This document shows positions 45,912-55,777 of a stretch of 64,000 nt of DNA, piece after piece. A program made the position numbers and the translations under genes. The notes below the pieces were generated by a model. The model worked only from the letters and a program-made list of their open reading frames with translations, was not told the origin of the DNA and did no database searches. The DNA comes from Enterovibrio baiacu (GTDB taxonomy: Bacteria; Pseudomonadota; Gammaproteobacteria; Enterobacterales; Vibrionaceae). Numbering within the stretch: the stretch's first letter is position 1; the number at the start of each line of letters is the position of its first letter. The stretch covers positions 124,001 through 188,000 of the forward strand of contig NZ_SCHN01000005.1 in NCBI RefSeq assembly GCF_004120195.1, read 5' to 3'.

Positions 45912-46463
45912 GTGAATACGAGAAAAAGAACGCGCGCTATTCGAACTATTGCACTCTCACTTGGCCTGTTTTCTGCTGCTGCTTCGGCAACCAATTTTAA
46001 TTACACCAACCTCGAAGTTGGTTTTACCTCTAATCCGTCAGGGTTAGCAGCGAAAGCAAGATTAGCCTTTATGGACGGGGCACACTTCATTGTGAATGGC
46101 AGTAGTCAGTTTGAAGGAGATTGGATTGCGTCTGGTGGCGCGGGTTTCCACGCGCCGATCAATGGTTTTGTCGATGTACACGGAGATGCTCAAGTTTACT
46201 CCGTTAAATTCCCTCAAGATGATAAGCATGACTGGGGCGAACTTGCCTACGGCGTCAATGTCGGCGTCCGCGCTTGGGTGCTACCGCAAATGGAAGCAAA
46301 CCTTTTGGTTGGCCAGGTGGCGTTTGATTCAGATGACACACGAAGTGTGGTTGAAATTGGTGGGCGCTTTCACTCCACTGACGCACTCTCTCTTGGCGGC
46401 GTCTATCGCTTCAATGGCTTGTACAAAGAGCAGTTCTATCTCAATGTGAGATTCGAACTCTAA
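45912..46463 (+). CDS. Small outer-membrane beta-barrel protein
   Basis: This encodes a 183-residue protein with a signal peptide (basic N-terminus, hydrophobic core, cleavage near A-S-A-T). Amphipathic beta-strands follow and it ends Y-L-N-V-R-F-E-L, with alternating aromatic residues as in eight-strand barrels. It is not assigned to a named porin family. The start is GTG at 45912 with AAGG about ten bases upstream; this is the weakest part of the call. It lies alone between cobQ and the AraC gene. Its function is unknown. Confidence 0.7.
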   Translation: MNTRKRTRAIRTIALSLGLFSAAASATNFNYTNLEVGFTSNPSGLAAKARLAFMDGAHFIVNGSSQFEGDWIASGGAGFHAPINGFVDVHGDAQVYSVKFPQDDKHDWGELAYGVNVGVRAWVLPQMEANLLVGQVAFDSDDTRSVVEIGGRFHSTDALSLGGVYRFNGLYKEQFYLNVRFEL

Positions 46464-46471
46464 AATCAATG

Positions 46472-46506
46472 ACAAGGTTCGAGACCAAGACTCGAACCTT
46501 GTTTTC
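46472..46506 (+). terminator. Intrinsic terminator
   Basis: ACAAGGTTCGAG and CTCGAACCTTGT pair across seven bases and are followed by TTTTCTTT. Confidence 0.88.
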
Positions 46507-46541
46507 TTTCTTATCCCTTCCCTTTTTTATTCCTTTCACTT

Positions 46542-47429
46542 CTAGCCAATCGCTATCACCGCAGATCTTGCTTCACTCGGCGTAATCCCAAAATACCGTT
46601 TAAATTCACGACTGAATTGGGACGGACTGCTATAACCCACGGCATAACACACCTCCGCGACTTGAGAACCCAAAGACAACATTGAACGCGCTTTATGCAA
46701 TCGCAACGATTTCACATATTGCATCGGCGATACCGAGGTCACTTGTTTAAAGTGTTCGTGCAATGTTGACGCGCTCATCCCTGCCACATCGGATATTTCA
46801 TCAATCCCCAGATTTCGCTCAAAATGCTGCTCGATATAATGCACAACAGGCGTAATTCGGTTTGCACCCGCATGGTTGTTCACACTGTTACGCAATAGCC
46901 CACCTGATGGCCCTTTCAATACCTGATAGTAAAGTTCGCGGCACAAGGATGCAGACAATACCTGCCTGTCCATTGGATCATCCGCAGTGCGAATCAGCCG
47001 CGCGAGATTTCCCATTATCTCTGGCGTGATTGCTGTGGATTGCGTGAGTTCCATCTGCTGCTCAAGCGCATCGTCACTTTGCCATTGACTCATTTCCATC
47101 ATCAACTGGCCGACCATCTGCCGATCTATACGTAGACTCGCACCTACATAAGGCCTATCGGGATCAACATGAGACACGCTGGCATCCACAGGTCGTGTGA
47201 CAGAGTTGATCAAGTAGGTGGATGGATCATATTGATAAACACTTTTCCCCGAGCTCAATTGCTTGCTGCCTTGCAGCACAAAACAAATAGAAGGCTGCAG
47301 AACAATCGGCATCACCGGAATATTTTGTGTCGAGGAAAACAGTGTCAGCCCTTCAATGTCAGTGGGATGAACACAATTGCTGCCCACGCGTTCGAAGACA
47401 TGTTCAGCCAATGCAGAATTGAATTCCAT
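46542..47429 (-). CDS. AraC family transcriptional regulator
   Basis: This encodes a 295-residue regulator with an N-terminal AraC_N cupin-like domain (about 20-170) and a C-terminal double helix-turn-helix (about 195-290: I-D-E-I-S-D-V-A-G-M-S-A-S-T-L-H-E-H-F-K, here only described in part, and V-A-E-V-C-Y-A-V-G-Y-S-S-P-S-Q-F-S-R). It is divergent from the molybdo-oxidoreductase operon, with 359 bp between starts, and is its likely activator. Confidence 0.92.
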   Translation of the reverse strand: MEFNSALAEHVFERVGSNCVHPTDIEGLTLFSSTQNIPVMPIVLQPSICFVLQGSKQLSSGKSVYQYDPSTYLINSVTRPVDASVSHVDPDRPYVGASLRIDRQMVGQLMMEMSQWQSDDALEQQMELTQSTAITPEIMGNLARLIRTADDPMDRQVLSASLCRELYYQVLKGPSGGLLRNSVNNHAGANRITPVVHYIEQHFERNLGIDEISDVAGMSASTLHEHFKQVTSVSPMQYVKSLRLHKARSMLSLGSQVAEVCYAVGYSSPSQFSREFKRYFGITPSEARSAVIAIG

Positions 47430-47788
47430 GCAAACTCTCTTTCAAATCAGGTCGTAGGATTATGACACCAAACGCGCACTCAAGCCTGTTAATGACATTA
47501 ACTTCGGAGTAATAGGCAAGAATACAGGAACATCTCGATAACATGTCACCAAAATTCTAGCCATAGTTATTAGGAGAATACCCCGTAGACCACTATTGCC
47601 TGAAATCAGCACCCAACACCTTGCAGTGTTTCCTATCAACTACGCTAAAAGGGAATGCGTGGCTTGTAGCAAATGCGGTTAAGGATTGAATGCGTTGTGC
47701 ATTCTCAAGGGGTGATATCGCCACCCTGCTGAATACCGAGCAACCTCGTCATTCGGGAATAATAAAAGCCCTATGGAAGGAGAAAAAC
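47430..47788. other. Divergent promoter region between araC-type regulator and molybdo-oxidoreductase operon
   Basis: No gene is seen. A short palindrome TTAATGACATTAA (near 47490) is the only clear symmetric element and could be a regulator site. The open frame that reaches 47690 on the plus strand is a 5' extension of the next gene without support. Confidence 0.45.
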
Positions 47789-48247
47789 ATGACCGTTTCT
47801 ATCAATATTAACGGGCAAGATCATGAGCTGGATGTCCCACCTGAAACGCCGCTTTTGTGGGCGCTTCGAGACAATGTCAAACTCACGGGCACCAAATTCG
47901 GGTGCGGCCTCGCACAATGTGGCGCGTGTACCGTCCATATGGCAGGTCAACCGATTCGATCCTGTGTCACCCCTGTTTCTGCCGTCGTTGGGCAACGCAT
48001 CACCACCATTGAAGGCATTGAAACAAAAGCCGCGAAAGCAATTCAAGCCGCGTGGGAAGAACTTGCGGTACCGCAATGCGGGTATTGTCAGTCAGGCCAA
48101 ATCATGGCGGCGAGCGCACTCCTTGCTAACAATCCTTCGCCCACAGACGACGATATCGACGCTGCAATGAACGGCAATATTTGCCGCTGTGCAACGTACG
48201 TTCGAATCCGCGAGGCCATCAAACAGGCCGCGAAAGAATCAGTTTAG
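47789..48247 (+). CDS. 2Fe-2S subunit of a molybdo-oxidoreductase (IorA-like)
   Basis: This encodes a 152-residue subunit with two [2Fe-2S] clusters. The plant-type ferredoxin site is [12 protein letters not shown] with a later Cys (about 40-75). The second cluster is in the C-terminal domain (C-G-Y-C-Q-S-G-Q, then N-I-C-R-C). It pairs with the next gene as in isoquinoline 1-oxidoreductase and related periplasmic aldehyde/heterocycle oxidoreductases. AAGGAG lies six bases before the ATG at 47789. The large subunit starts 10 bp after its stop. Confidence 0.92.
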   Translation: MTVSININGQDHELDVPPETPLLWALRDNVKLTGTKFGCGLAQCGACTVHMAGQPIRSCVTPVSAVVGQRITTIEGIETKAAKAIQAAWEELAVPQCGYCQSGQIMAASALLANNPSPTDDDIDAAMNGNICRCATYVRIREAIKQAAKESV

Positions 48248-48257
48248 GGGTAATCAC

Positions 48258-50468
48258 ATGCAACCGTTTATTCAGGCTTTTCAAGCCAAGCGAAATGCCG
48301 ATCTCGCGGCGCAATCCCTCGGCACATCACGCCGAGGCTTCATTAAACTCATGACCACGGCGGGCGCCGGTTTAACGCTAGGCGTTCACCTTCCCGCCTT
48401 TGCTGCATCAGCCGCAGATGGCAAAGAAACACCATTTGAACCGAACGCATTTATTCGCATTGGCAATGACAACACCGTCACCATTTTGATTAAGCACCTC
48501 GAAATGGGGCAAGGCGTCACAACAGGGCTCGCGACCATTGCTGCGGACGAGCTAGATGCGGATTGGGCTTTGGTATCCACCGAAGCAGCACCTGCAAATG
48601 CAAACCTCTACAACAATCTCTTGTTTGGCCCCGTGCAAGGCACAGGCGGCAGTACCGCCATCGCCAACTCCTTCATGCAACTTCGTGTAGCAGGCGCAAA
48701 AGCCCGCGCCATGCTGGTGAGCGCAGCTGCCAAATTGTGGAAAGTGCCAGCAAGTGACATTTCCGTTAGCAAGAACATGGTTTCTCATCAAGCATCAGGC
48801 AACTCGGCTTCTTTTGGCGAACTGGCTGAACTAGCTGCAATGGAAGCCGTACCTGCTGATGATGCTGTCACGTTGAAACAGCCTGACCAATTCTCGCTGA
48901 TTGGTAAAACGGGCACCACGCGCAAAGATCATGGAAAAAGCAACGGCACAGCAACCTTCACACAAGATGTCCAAGTCGAGGGCATGTTGACGGCCGTTGT
49001 GGCTCACCCACCTTCCTTTGGTGCCAAGCTCATCAGCGTGGATGCTACGGAAGCTAAAAAATCCGCTGGTGTGGTGGATGTGGTTCAAATACCCACTGGT
49101 GTCGCCGTTGTTGCGAAGGATTTTTGGAGTGCCAAAGTGGGGCGCGACAAACTAAAACTGGAGTGGGATCGTTCCGCATTCACCAAAAGCACGGATGACC
49201 TGCTAAAAGAATACAAAACACTGGCCGATCAAAAAGGCTTACCCGCAAAGGTTGAAGGCGACGCCAGTGGAAAGCTTGCCACCGCTGACAAGGTGATTGA
49301 AGCCTCCTATTACTTCCCTTTTCTCGCCCATGCCGCCATGGAGCCAATGAACTGTGTGGTGCTGGCTGAAGACGACAAATGTGAAATGTGGTACGGCGCA
49401 CAGCTGCCGACCATCGATCAGTTTGTTACTGCATCTATCTTGAACATCAAGCCAGAGAACATCGCTATCAACACCGTGTTTGCTGGCGGTAGCTTTGGCC
49501 GACGCGCCAACCCACAATCTGATTATGTTGCTGAAACCTTGATGATCGCGAACACACAACGCGGTGTGCCGATCAAGCTGGTGTGGACGCGGGAAGACGA
49601 CATGCGTGCCGGTTATTATCGCCCTATGTATGTTCAGAAAATCCGAGCATCATTGGATGAGCAAGGCAATATCGATGCATGGGAACAACGTGTTGTGGGC
49701 CAATCCATCGCAGCAGGCACCTCGTTTGAAGACTTCATGGTGAAAGATGGTATCGATAGTACGTCTGTGGAAGGCGCTTCGACGCTGCCTTACCGCATTC
49801 CGAACTTTGCTGTCGAACTGCACACCACACAAAGCCCAGTACCCGTGCTGTGGTGGCGCTCGGTTGGCCACACTCATAATGCATTTTCGACTGAAACCTT
49901 CATTGATCAGCTCGCGCATGCTGCAGGGAAAGACCCCGTCGCTTATCGTCTAAGCATGCTAGAAGGTCATCCACGTCTCCAAGGCGTGTTAAAGCTTGCT
50001 GCAGAAAAAGCCGATTGGGGTAAGCCTTTACCAGAAGGGAAAGCGCGAGGTATTGCACTGCACGAATCTTTCCGCACTTTCGTAGCTCAAGTAGCAGAAG
50101 TTTCCGTGAAAAACGGGGAGATCGTCGTCGATCGCGTCGTGTGCGCCGTTGACTGTGGTGTTGCCATCAACCCCAGTAACATCGAAGCACAAATGCAAGG
50201 CGGCATAGGCTTTGGTCTTTCGCAGACACTGGAAAGCGAAATCACCCTCAAAGATGGCGCCGTGGTGCAATCCAACTACCACGACTACAAGGTATTGCGA
50301 TTCGCACAAATGCCAACCGTAGATGTACATATTGTACCTTCAGCAGAACCACCAACAGGGGTGGGTGAACCCGGCACACCGCCGATTGCACCTGCTGTCG
50401 CTAATGCGGTGTTTGCGTTGACGGGTCAACGTTTAACTGACTTGCCTTTGCAATTAGCAAAGCGCTAA
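48258..50468 (+). CDS. Molybdopterin-binding large subunit of a molybdo-oxidoreductase (IorB-like)
   Basis: This encodes a 736-residue xanthine-oxidase-family large subunit. A twin-arginine signal (S-R-R-G-F-I-K-L-M, then a hydrophobic stretch to A-F-A-A) near residues 23-53 predicts export as a folded holoenzyme together with the small subunit. The cofactor region shows G-Q-G-V-T-T-G, G-G-S-F-G-R-R and a late G-V-G-E-P-G-T-P-P containing the catalytic Glu. The cofactor is expected to be molybdopterin cytosine dinucleotide. The substrate (aldehyde or N-heterocycle) cannot be fixed. The start at 48258 follows AGGGG. Confidence 0.92.
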   Translation: MQPFIQAFQAKRNADLAAQSLGTSRRGFIKLMTTAGAGLTLGVHLPAFAASAADGKETPFEPNAFIRIGNDNTVTILIKHLEMGQGVTTGLATIAADELDADWALVSTEAAPANANLYNNLLFGPVQGTGGSTAIANSFMQLRVAGAKARAMLVSAAAKLWKVPASDISVSKNMVSHQASGNSASFGELAELAAMEAVPADDAVTLKQPDQFSLIGKTGTTRKDHGKSNGTATFTQDVQVEGMLTAVVAHPPSFGAKLISVDATEAKKSAGVVDVVQIPTGVAVVAKDFWSAKVGRDKLKLEWDRSAFTKSTDDLLKEYKTLADQKGLPAKVEGDASGKLATADKVIEASYYFPFLAHAAMEPMNCVVLAEDDKCEMWYGAQLPTIDQFVTASILNIKPENIAINTVFAGGSFGRRANPQSDYVAETLMIANTQRGVPIKLVWTREDDMRAGYYRPMYVQKIRASLDEQGNIDAWEQRVVGQSIAAGTSFEDFMVKDGIDSTSVEGASTLPYRIPNFAVELHTTQSPVPVLWWRSVGHTHNAFSTETFIDQLAHAAGKDPVAYRLSMLEGHPRLQGVLKLAAEKADWGKPLPEGKARGIALHESFRTFVAQVAEVSVKNGEIVVDRVVCAVDCGVAINPSNIEAQMQGGIGFGLSQTLESEITLKDGAVVQSNYHDYKVLRFAQMPTVDVHIVPSAEPPTGVGEPGTPPIAPAVANAVFALTGQRLTDLPLQLAKR

Positions 50469-50505
50469 TAGGGTGAAACAAACGGAACTGATGTAAAGGA
50501 CATTC

Positions 50506-51552
50506 ATGTCGAATCATTTACTCCATTTGCTTAGCCAATGGTACCCAGAAAAAGACAATGCCGAGTGGGTGCTCGGCACTGTCTTCAACACGCATGGCCC
50601 CTGCTATCGCAAAGCAGGTGCCATGATGTTCTTTAATGGCTTTGGTCAACAACTGGGCATGCTCAGCGGGGGATGTTTAGAATCAGATATCCAGCGCCAC
50701 GCAAAGAAAGTGATGGCCACAGGTGACAGTGTCACACTAATTTATGACAGTCAGGATGAAGATGACCTCTCATTTCAACTTGGCATCGGTTGTGGCGGCA
50801 CGGTTGAAGTCATGCTGCAACCTTTGTCGGCTGCAAATAACTATCTCGCATTAGAGGCGGTGTATACCCACCTAATGCAACGACAATCCGGCCACTTCTA
50901 TCAACGTATTCCAACAAAAAATGCTCACCGTTCAGGCTCGCAATCAGACGCGGCGTCATTCATTCCGTCAGAGCAGGCGCACCACTATGTCAGTGACGGC
51001 GTCACGTTTGGGAAACGCATCAAAGAAGGTGAACAAGACTGGCTATGTACCTATGTTCAACCCCCTATCCATTTGCTGATTGCTGGCGGAGGGCTGGACG
51101 CAAAACCGCTCGCCACGTTAGCGAGCCAATTGGGCTGGCACGTTTCACTTTGGGATCCGCGCCCTGCCAATGCAAGACGTGAATACTTCCAAACCGCCAA
51201 TGTCATTCTACGAGAGCCAGCGGAGTCACTCTCAGCATATTGCCTCAAGCATCGTGTTGATGCCGCCGTCGTGATGACCCATAACGTCACCTTGGACGCA
51301 CAGGTACTCTCATCACTTCAACAGGTGCAATTGCGCTATCTCGCGTTGCTCGGTCCTATACATCGCCGCGATGACGTATTAACGGCTGCGAGGATTAAGA
51401 TGGACGATCTGCCCTGCCATTTATCTGGCCCTGCGGGATTGCATCTTGGCGCAGCATTGCCTGAGGGTATTGCAATGTCGATATTGGCAGAGTGCATGGC
51501 CAAATTAAATGATGCGTCCGGGATATCGTTCAGCGGCGCGCTGTCATCATGA
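50506..51552 (+). CDS. xdhC: XdhC/CoxF-type molybdenum cofactor maturation protein
   Basis: This encodes a 348-residue protein. The N-terminal XdhC domain has L-G-T-V-F-N-T-H-G-P-C-Y-R-K-A-G and S-G-G-C-L-E-S-D. The C-terminal Rossmann domain has L-I-A-G-G-G-L-D-A-K-P-L, then W-D-P-R-P and V-V-M-T-H-N. Proteins of this type carry and protect the sulfurated cofactor and insert it into xanthine-oxidase-family enzymes. It ends by overlapping the next gene (ATGA). Context indicates it serves the IorAB-like enzyme. Confidence 0.9.
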   Translation: MSNHLLHLLSQWYPEKDNAEWVLGTVFNTHGPCYRKAGAMMFFNGFGQQLGMLSGGCLESDIQRHAKKVMATGDSVTLIYDSQDEDDLSFQLGIGCGGTVEVMLQPLSAANNYLALEAVYTHLMQRQSGHFYQRIPTKNAHRSGSQSDAASFIPSEQAHHYVSDGVTFGKRIKEGEQDWLCTYVQPPIHLLIAGGGLDAKPLATLASQLGWHVSLWDPRPANARREYFQTANVILREPAESLSAYCLKHRVDAAVVMTHNVTLDAQVLSSLQQVQLRYLALLGPIHRRDDVLTAARIKMDDLPCHLSGPAGLHLGAALPEGIAMSILAECMAKLNDASGISFSGALSS

Positions 51553-52133
51553 CACCACCAGCAGTTATCATTCTCGCAGCAGGAAAAGCGTCTCGATTTG
51601 GTTCGTGCAAGACGCTCGCTGTCGCCAGTGGAGAACCTCTCGTTGCACGCGCCATAAACGCAGCAAAAAGCATCAGCGACGACATCTACCTCGTAACCGG
51701 ATGTTGGCATGACGACATTAGCAAAGCCGCGAAACAACACGCATGGCCAGTACATTTGTTGTATGCCAAAGAGTGGGAAGCTGGCATTGGCAGTGTCATT
51801 GCCTACGCCACCAAACAACTGGAGCAAACCTATTCGGAACTGATGATTTTATTGGCTGACCAGCCAGATGTTTCAGGGGCAGACACAAACGCGCTGTTGG
51901 CCGCCTTTCACGCCAAAGGCGCAGACATTGCCTGTGGCCAATATGCCGATACCTTAGGTGTACCTGCTGTATTTAAACAAACCACGTTTGATCGGCTAAA
52001 GGCCCTTGAAGGTGATAAAGGCGCAAAGGCGTTGCTCTATGAAGATACATTCATGATAGCAAGGGTGTCGCTAACGCATGCCAGTGAGGATATTGATACC
52101 CCGCAAGCGTTAACAGCATGGGAAAACAAATAA
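51549..52133 (+). CDS. MocA/MobA-like nucleotidyltransferase
   Basis: This encodes a 194-residue nucleotidyltransferase with L-A-A-G-K-A-S-R-F-G-S-C-K at the nucleotide site and L-A-D-Q-P-D-V in the metal strand. It resembles MocA, which adds CMP to molybdopterin. Clustered with an IorAB-like enzyme that uses the cytosine form, that role is likely. It is translationally coupled to the XdhC gene (ATGA overlap). A GTP-specific MobA role is less probable. Confidence 0.86.
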   Translation: MTPPAVIILAAGKASRFGSCKTLAVASGEPLVARAINAAKSISDDIYLVTGCWHDDISKAAKQHAWPVHLLYAKEWEAGIGSVIAYATKQLEQTYSELMILLADQPDVSGADTNALLAAFHAKGADIACGQYADTLGVPAVFKQTTFDRLKALEGDKGAKALLYEDTFMIARVSLTHASEDIDTPQALTAWENK

Positions 52134-52135
52134 CA

Positions 52136-52166
52136 AAAAAGGAGAACAATGGCTGTTCTCCTTTTT
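52136..52166 (+). terminator. Intrinsic terminator, bidirectional
   Basis: AAAAAGGAGAACA and TGTTCTCCTTTTT pair across ATGGC between the convergent MocA-like and BCCT genes. Confidence 0.9.
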
Positions 52167-52187
52167 ATGTTCACTGCGCTTTTTCAA

Positions 52188-53735
52188 TCAACTCGTGGTA
52201 ACGAGTTTCCAACGCTTTTCTTTCTTCGCTTTTCTGATCATCCAAAAAATCGTCAAGGGCGCAGAGAACAAGGTCGTCGCGATGAGAATCGACACAGGGA
52301 CTGCGGTGATCACGATAAAGGATTGAAGCGCACTTAATCCGCCCTCACCTGCTGCTAAAAGCACAGCCGCAACAACCCCTAATGTGATCGCCCAAAATAG
52401 GCGATGATACTTTGAAGGTGTCGTATTTTCTGATGTCACCACGGCAATGGAATACGCCATTGAATCGCCTGTCGTTGCCACGAACGTCGTTGTCAGCAAG
52501 AGGAATGCTGGCACGAGGATAATCTGAAGCGGTAACTGCTGCAGCATCGCTATCAAAACGGCTGGCAAGCCCGCATCAGCTAACGGGCCAGAGATACTTC
52601 CAGGGTTTGTCATTTCAAAGAAAATGCCCGTTCCGCCCAATGCACTGAACCAGAAATTGGTCGCTATCGGTGCGCAGACACTGATCGCCAGAATCAGCAT
52701 TCGCACGCTGCGTCCTTCAGAGATCTTGGCAATAAAGATCGCCATCATCGGCGCAAAGCCAATGAACCATCCCCAGAAGAACCACGTCCACCCACTCTGC
52801 CAACCTTCATTAGCAGCATCCAGCCCCAAAGAAGAAAAGTGGCTGATGTAGGTACCAAAACCCGCAACAAACTCACCGAAAATAAACTGTGTCGGACCAA
52901 GGAAAAGTACCGCAACCAATAATGCAAATGCCCCGATGACATTCATTTTACTCAGCCACTGAAGCCCTTTGTCTAACCCTGAAAATGCAGAAATCGAGTA
53001 GACCGCGACAACGCCGAGGAGAATCGAAATTTGTAAGGTCAGCGTATTCTCAATCCCCGTGAGAGATTCCACGCTGTAGCCAAGTTGGCTCGCCAAGAAG
53101 CCGATAGGGCCAATGGTGCCAGCCGCAACGCCAATGATCGCACACGTATCCACCACCGCGCCCAACCAATGGTTTTCTAAGCGATCACCGAACAAGGGGT
53201 ATAACAATGCACGAGGGCGAAGGCTCAAGCCTTTATGGTGGTGGGCATGCATCAAAACGATGGTTGCCAAAGTGCCAAGCACAGCCCATGCGAGGAAGCC
53301 CCAATGAAAAAAGCTTTGCCCCAATGCCGCAGAAGCTGCCGCTTCGGTATAAGGTTCAGCACCGGAAAAAACAGGCGGCGCAGACATGAAATGATAAACA
53401 GGTTCAGCCGCAGACCAAAAAACGCCTCCCCCTGCTAGCAAGGTACACATGATCATCGAAAGCCAACGAAACGTGCTCATTTCTGGCGTTAGCTTCTTAC
53501 CGAGTGTCATTCTTCCTGCGGGCGAGATAGCAATGATCAAAGCAATGGCGAAGTTAAGTACCATTAGCCACTGCCAAGCGTAACCAAATACATTGGCCGA
53601 CATCGCATATAGCGTATTGATCGTGTTGGAAAAAGACTGCAGATCGAACAGTGCAGCAAAGAGGAAGCAAGAGAAAAACCCGATAGTCAGTGTTGAAACA
53701 AGTTTGTCGCTAGCAATTAGAGATTTAAAAGTCAT
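52188..53735 (-). CDS. BCCT family transporter
   Basis: This encodes a 515-residue betaine/choline/carnitine-type carrier with about twelve spans. The family segment W-T-W-F-F-W-G-W-F-I-G-F-A-P, followed by F-I-A-K-I-S-E-G-R-S-V-R, is clear, and the G-G-G-V-F-W-S-A-A-E-P glycine-rich stretch is also typical. It may import an osmolyte or other quaternary amine. The substrate residues cannot be assigned and no catabolic genes are adjacent. Confidence 0.92.
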   Translation of the reverse strand: MTFKSLIASDKLVSTLTIGFFSCFLFAALFDLQSFSNTINTLYAMSANVFGYAWQWLMVLNFAIALIIAISPAGRMTLGKKLTPEMSTFRWLSMIMCTLLAGGGVFWSAAEPVYHFMSAPPVFSGAEPYTEAAASAALGQSFFHWGFLAWAVLGTLATIVLMHAHHHKGLSLRPRALLYPLFGDRLENHWLGAVVDTCAIIGVAAGTIGPIGFLASQLGYSVESLTGIENTLTLQISILLGVVAVYSISAFSGLDKGLQWLSKMNVIGAFALLVAVLFLGPTQFIFGEFVAGFGTYISHFSSLGLDAANEGWQSGWTWFFWGWFIGFAPMMAIFIAKISEGRSVRMLILAISVCAPIATNFWFSALGGTGIFFEMTNPGSISGPLADAGLPAVLIAMLQQLPLQIILVPAFLLLTTTFVATTGDSMAYSIAVVTSENTTPSKYHRLFWAITLGVVAAVLLAAGEGGLSALQSFIVITAVPVSILIATTLFSAPLTIFWMIRKAKKEKRWKLVTTS

Positions 53736-54053
53736 TGTGCTCTCACATTATGCGTGAGGGACGGGACTTTAGCAGCTTGTTGACGTGATCGCCATCACTT
53801 TCATTTGAACACTAAACTTTATTACTGGTAGATTTTGGGAACCAATTAACTTAACACGCCCACAATCCCGACAGAATTGGCAGCATATCGTAACCAATCC
53901 CCTGTTCTTGTTTCCGAATTTCAAAGAACTCTAAATATCGATCATAGAATGCTTGGCGGGTTTCAGAGACTGCGCGTAGCCACATCACGCATGATCTTGA
54001 GTGTGACACGTTAGAGTGATTTACCACCACAGACACCTGCCATTTGCGTATAA
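53736..54053. other. Non-coding stretch upstream of the BCCT gene
   Basis: These 318 bases hold the presumed BCCT promoter. An open frame on the minus strand (53851-54069) starts inside the terminator of the gene to the right and is unlikely to be translated. Confidence 0.45.
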
Positions 54054-54079
54054 AAAAAGCCTGACTCATCAGGCTTTTT
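54054..54079 (-). terminator. Intrinsic terminator
   Basis: AAAAAGCCTGA, loop CTCA, TCAGGCTTTTT; its right arm overlaps the last codons of the unrecognised gene that starts at 54503. Confidence 0.88.
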
Positions 54080-54503
54080 CTTTTCGCTTCTTCAGTTTTG
54101 AATTCGCGTGTGTTTCGATAATTTGCTTATGCAGCGCAGTTGCAGCTCGCATCAATCGCGGATGGATTTGAAGCTGCTTATTCTCGAGCAATCTTTTATT
54201 AAAGTTAATCACGGATGCTGTTACACATGCAGCCACTTTAATTTGCCCTAGCTTATGCGCATACATCGCGGTTTTGATTGCAAGAAATGCACGCTGATCA
54301 TTCTTCTTGTAGGTTTGATTTGCGAAGCGCTCAAACCGAACAAAGTCTGCGTGATACGTTTTGTGAATACGCACAACGTGTTTATCGTAGTATTCCTTGT
54401 ACTTGCTGTAACTGCCCGTTTTATTGGCCTGCATGAGCTTTTTAACCCAATCTGTCGACTTGAGTTTCTCCTTGCCAAACAAGCCGCTTAGCCAACCAAA
54501 CAT
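54069..54503 (-). CDS. Unrecognised basic protein
   Basis: This encodes a 144-residue strongly basic protein with no membrane span or signal peptide. It begins M-F-G-W-L-S-G-L-F-G-K, a short amphipathic segment, is otherwise helical, and ends K-L-K-K-R-K-E-K-A. I do not recognise a family. The opening could contact a membrane and the lysine-rich tail could bind nucleic acid, but neither is shown. AGGGGGA before the ATG and a tight terminator argue that it is a real gene. It lies between the BCCT gene and modC on the same strand. Confidence 0.7.
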   Translation of the reverse strand: MFGWLSGLFGKEKLKSTDWVKKLMQANKTGSYSKYKEYYDKHVVRIHKTYHADFVRFERFANQTYKKNDQRAFLAIKTAMYAHKLGQIKVAACVTASVINFNKRLLENKQLQIHPRLMRAATALHKQIIETHANSKLKKRKEKA

Positions 54504-54670
54504 TTAGTCCCCCTGTACTCACCTCGAGTAAGCTCTCTAAATAGAGTATCTAATTCGCTCACGATAATACTTCTTATACATATATTTCTAGGACGTTTGC
54601 GGCACACCGCACACAGTGTACGGTAACGAGAATTCTACTGAAAATTCACGGAAAGTATGCAAGTAATTTG

Positions 54671-55777
54671 TTAGAAATTACTGTGATGTTGTGCCAGATC
54701 GCTTTTCGCGATGCTGATGCCTTTTAATTGAGCAAATACTTTTTCACCTGCTGATAAGGCAAGCTCATCCGCCGCCCATTCAGTGATATTAGCAATCAAT
54801 ACCTCGTTACCAATCCTTAACATCACTTGGCAGTAGCCTGTCGACATTTCACCTTGCTTGGTTCGGGTGACCGACTCAATCGAACATGGCAGCACGTTAC
54901 GAATACTGGTGTCTGATGCAGGTGTTTTCACTATCGAAATGTCATTGGCAAACACACGCAATCTCAGGCGAGAATCTAGCGCTGCATCAACGGCCGGAAC
55001 CCACAATGTTTCGCCTTCAAGATCGAGTTTCGACATTGCATAGCGCGGATGCGTCCCTACCACTGTGGCGGTGACCAAGGCACTTTGTTCTTTTACCGAC
55101 AGCCACGGCTGCATGTGCTCTGAACTCCACACGTCATGCAGTGACCCATTGGCGATCACCCTGCCTTTGTTTAGCAGCAACATATGATCAGCCAACTGCA
55201 GAATTTCATCCAAGCTATGGCTAACGTAGATCACCGGAATGGAGAGCGATTCTGTCAGTCTAAGTAAATACGAAATCAATTCTTGTCGGCGAGGACCATC
55301 GAGTGACGCAGTGGGTTCATCCATGATCAAAAGTTCAGGTTCAGAGAGCAATGCACGCCCTATCGCTACACGCTGCTTTTCGCCCCCTGACAAATCACGA
55401 GGGTAGCGAGCAAGTAATTCTCCAATGCCCAGCAATTGCGTAATTTCTTCAAACATCGAAGTATTCGCACGTGATTGACCATAACGCAGGTTCTTTTCAA
55501 CTGACATATGCGGAAACAAACGCGCATCTTGAAACACATACCCAATACGTCGTTTTTCGGGTGGCAGTTTGATGTTTTTTTCTGCATCAAACAACGTTGA
55601 TTCACCCACAGAAATTTTGCCAGCGTCTGGCACTGACAGCCCGCTGATCACATTGATCAGCGACGTTTTCCCCGCACCAGAACGGCCAAAGATCGCAGTA
55701 ATACCCGACGATGGAATGGTTTCGTCTAATGACAGTGAAAAGTCGTCGAGTGCTAATGAAAAACGTAAGGTGATCAT
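54671..55777 (-). CDS. modC: Molybdate ABC transporter ATP-binding protein
   Basis: This encodes a 368-residue ATPase subunit. Walker A is F-G-R-S-G-A-G-K-T-S, the signature is L-S-G-G-E-K-Q-R-V-A-I-G-R-A and Walker B is L-L-I-M-D-E-P. A Mop/TOBE domain near the C-terminus (about 285-365) would bind oxyanion for regulation. The start at 55777 overlaps the modB stop by ATGA. It energises molybdate import, which the nearby molybdo-oxidoreductase requires. Confidence 0.93.
   Translation of the reverse strand: MITLRFSLALDDFSLSLDETIPSSGITAIFGRSGAGKTSLINVISGLSVPDAGKISVGESTLFDAEKNIKLPPEKRRIGYVFQDARLFPHMSVEKNLRYGQSRANTSMFEEITQLLGIGELLARYPRDLSGGEKQRVAIGRALLSEPELLIMDEPTASLDGPRRQELISYLLRLTESLSIPVIYVSHSLDEILQLADHMLLLNKGRVIANGSLHDVWSSEHMQPWLSVKEQSALVTATVVGTHPRYAMSKLDLEGETLWVPAVDAALDSRLRLRVFANDISIVKTPASDTSIRNVLPCSIESVTRTKQGEMSTGYCQVMLRIGNEVLIANITEWAADELALSAGEKVFAQLKGISIAKSDLAQHHSNF

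Noticed and set aside
53851-54069. 72-codon minus-strand frame after the unrecognised basic protein
   Set aside because: Its ATG is inside the loop and right arm of a strong intrinsic terminator, so little mRNA would reach it; the sequence has no recognisable features.
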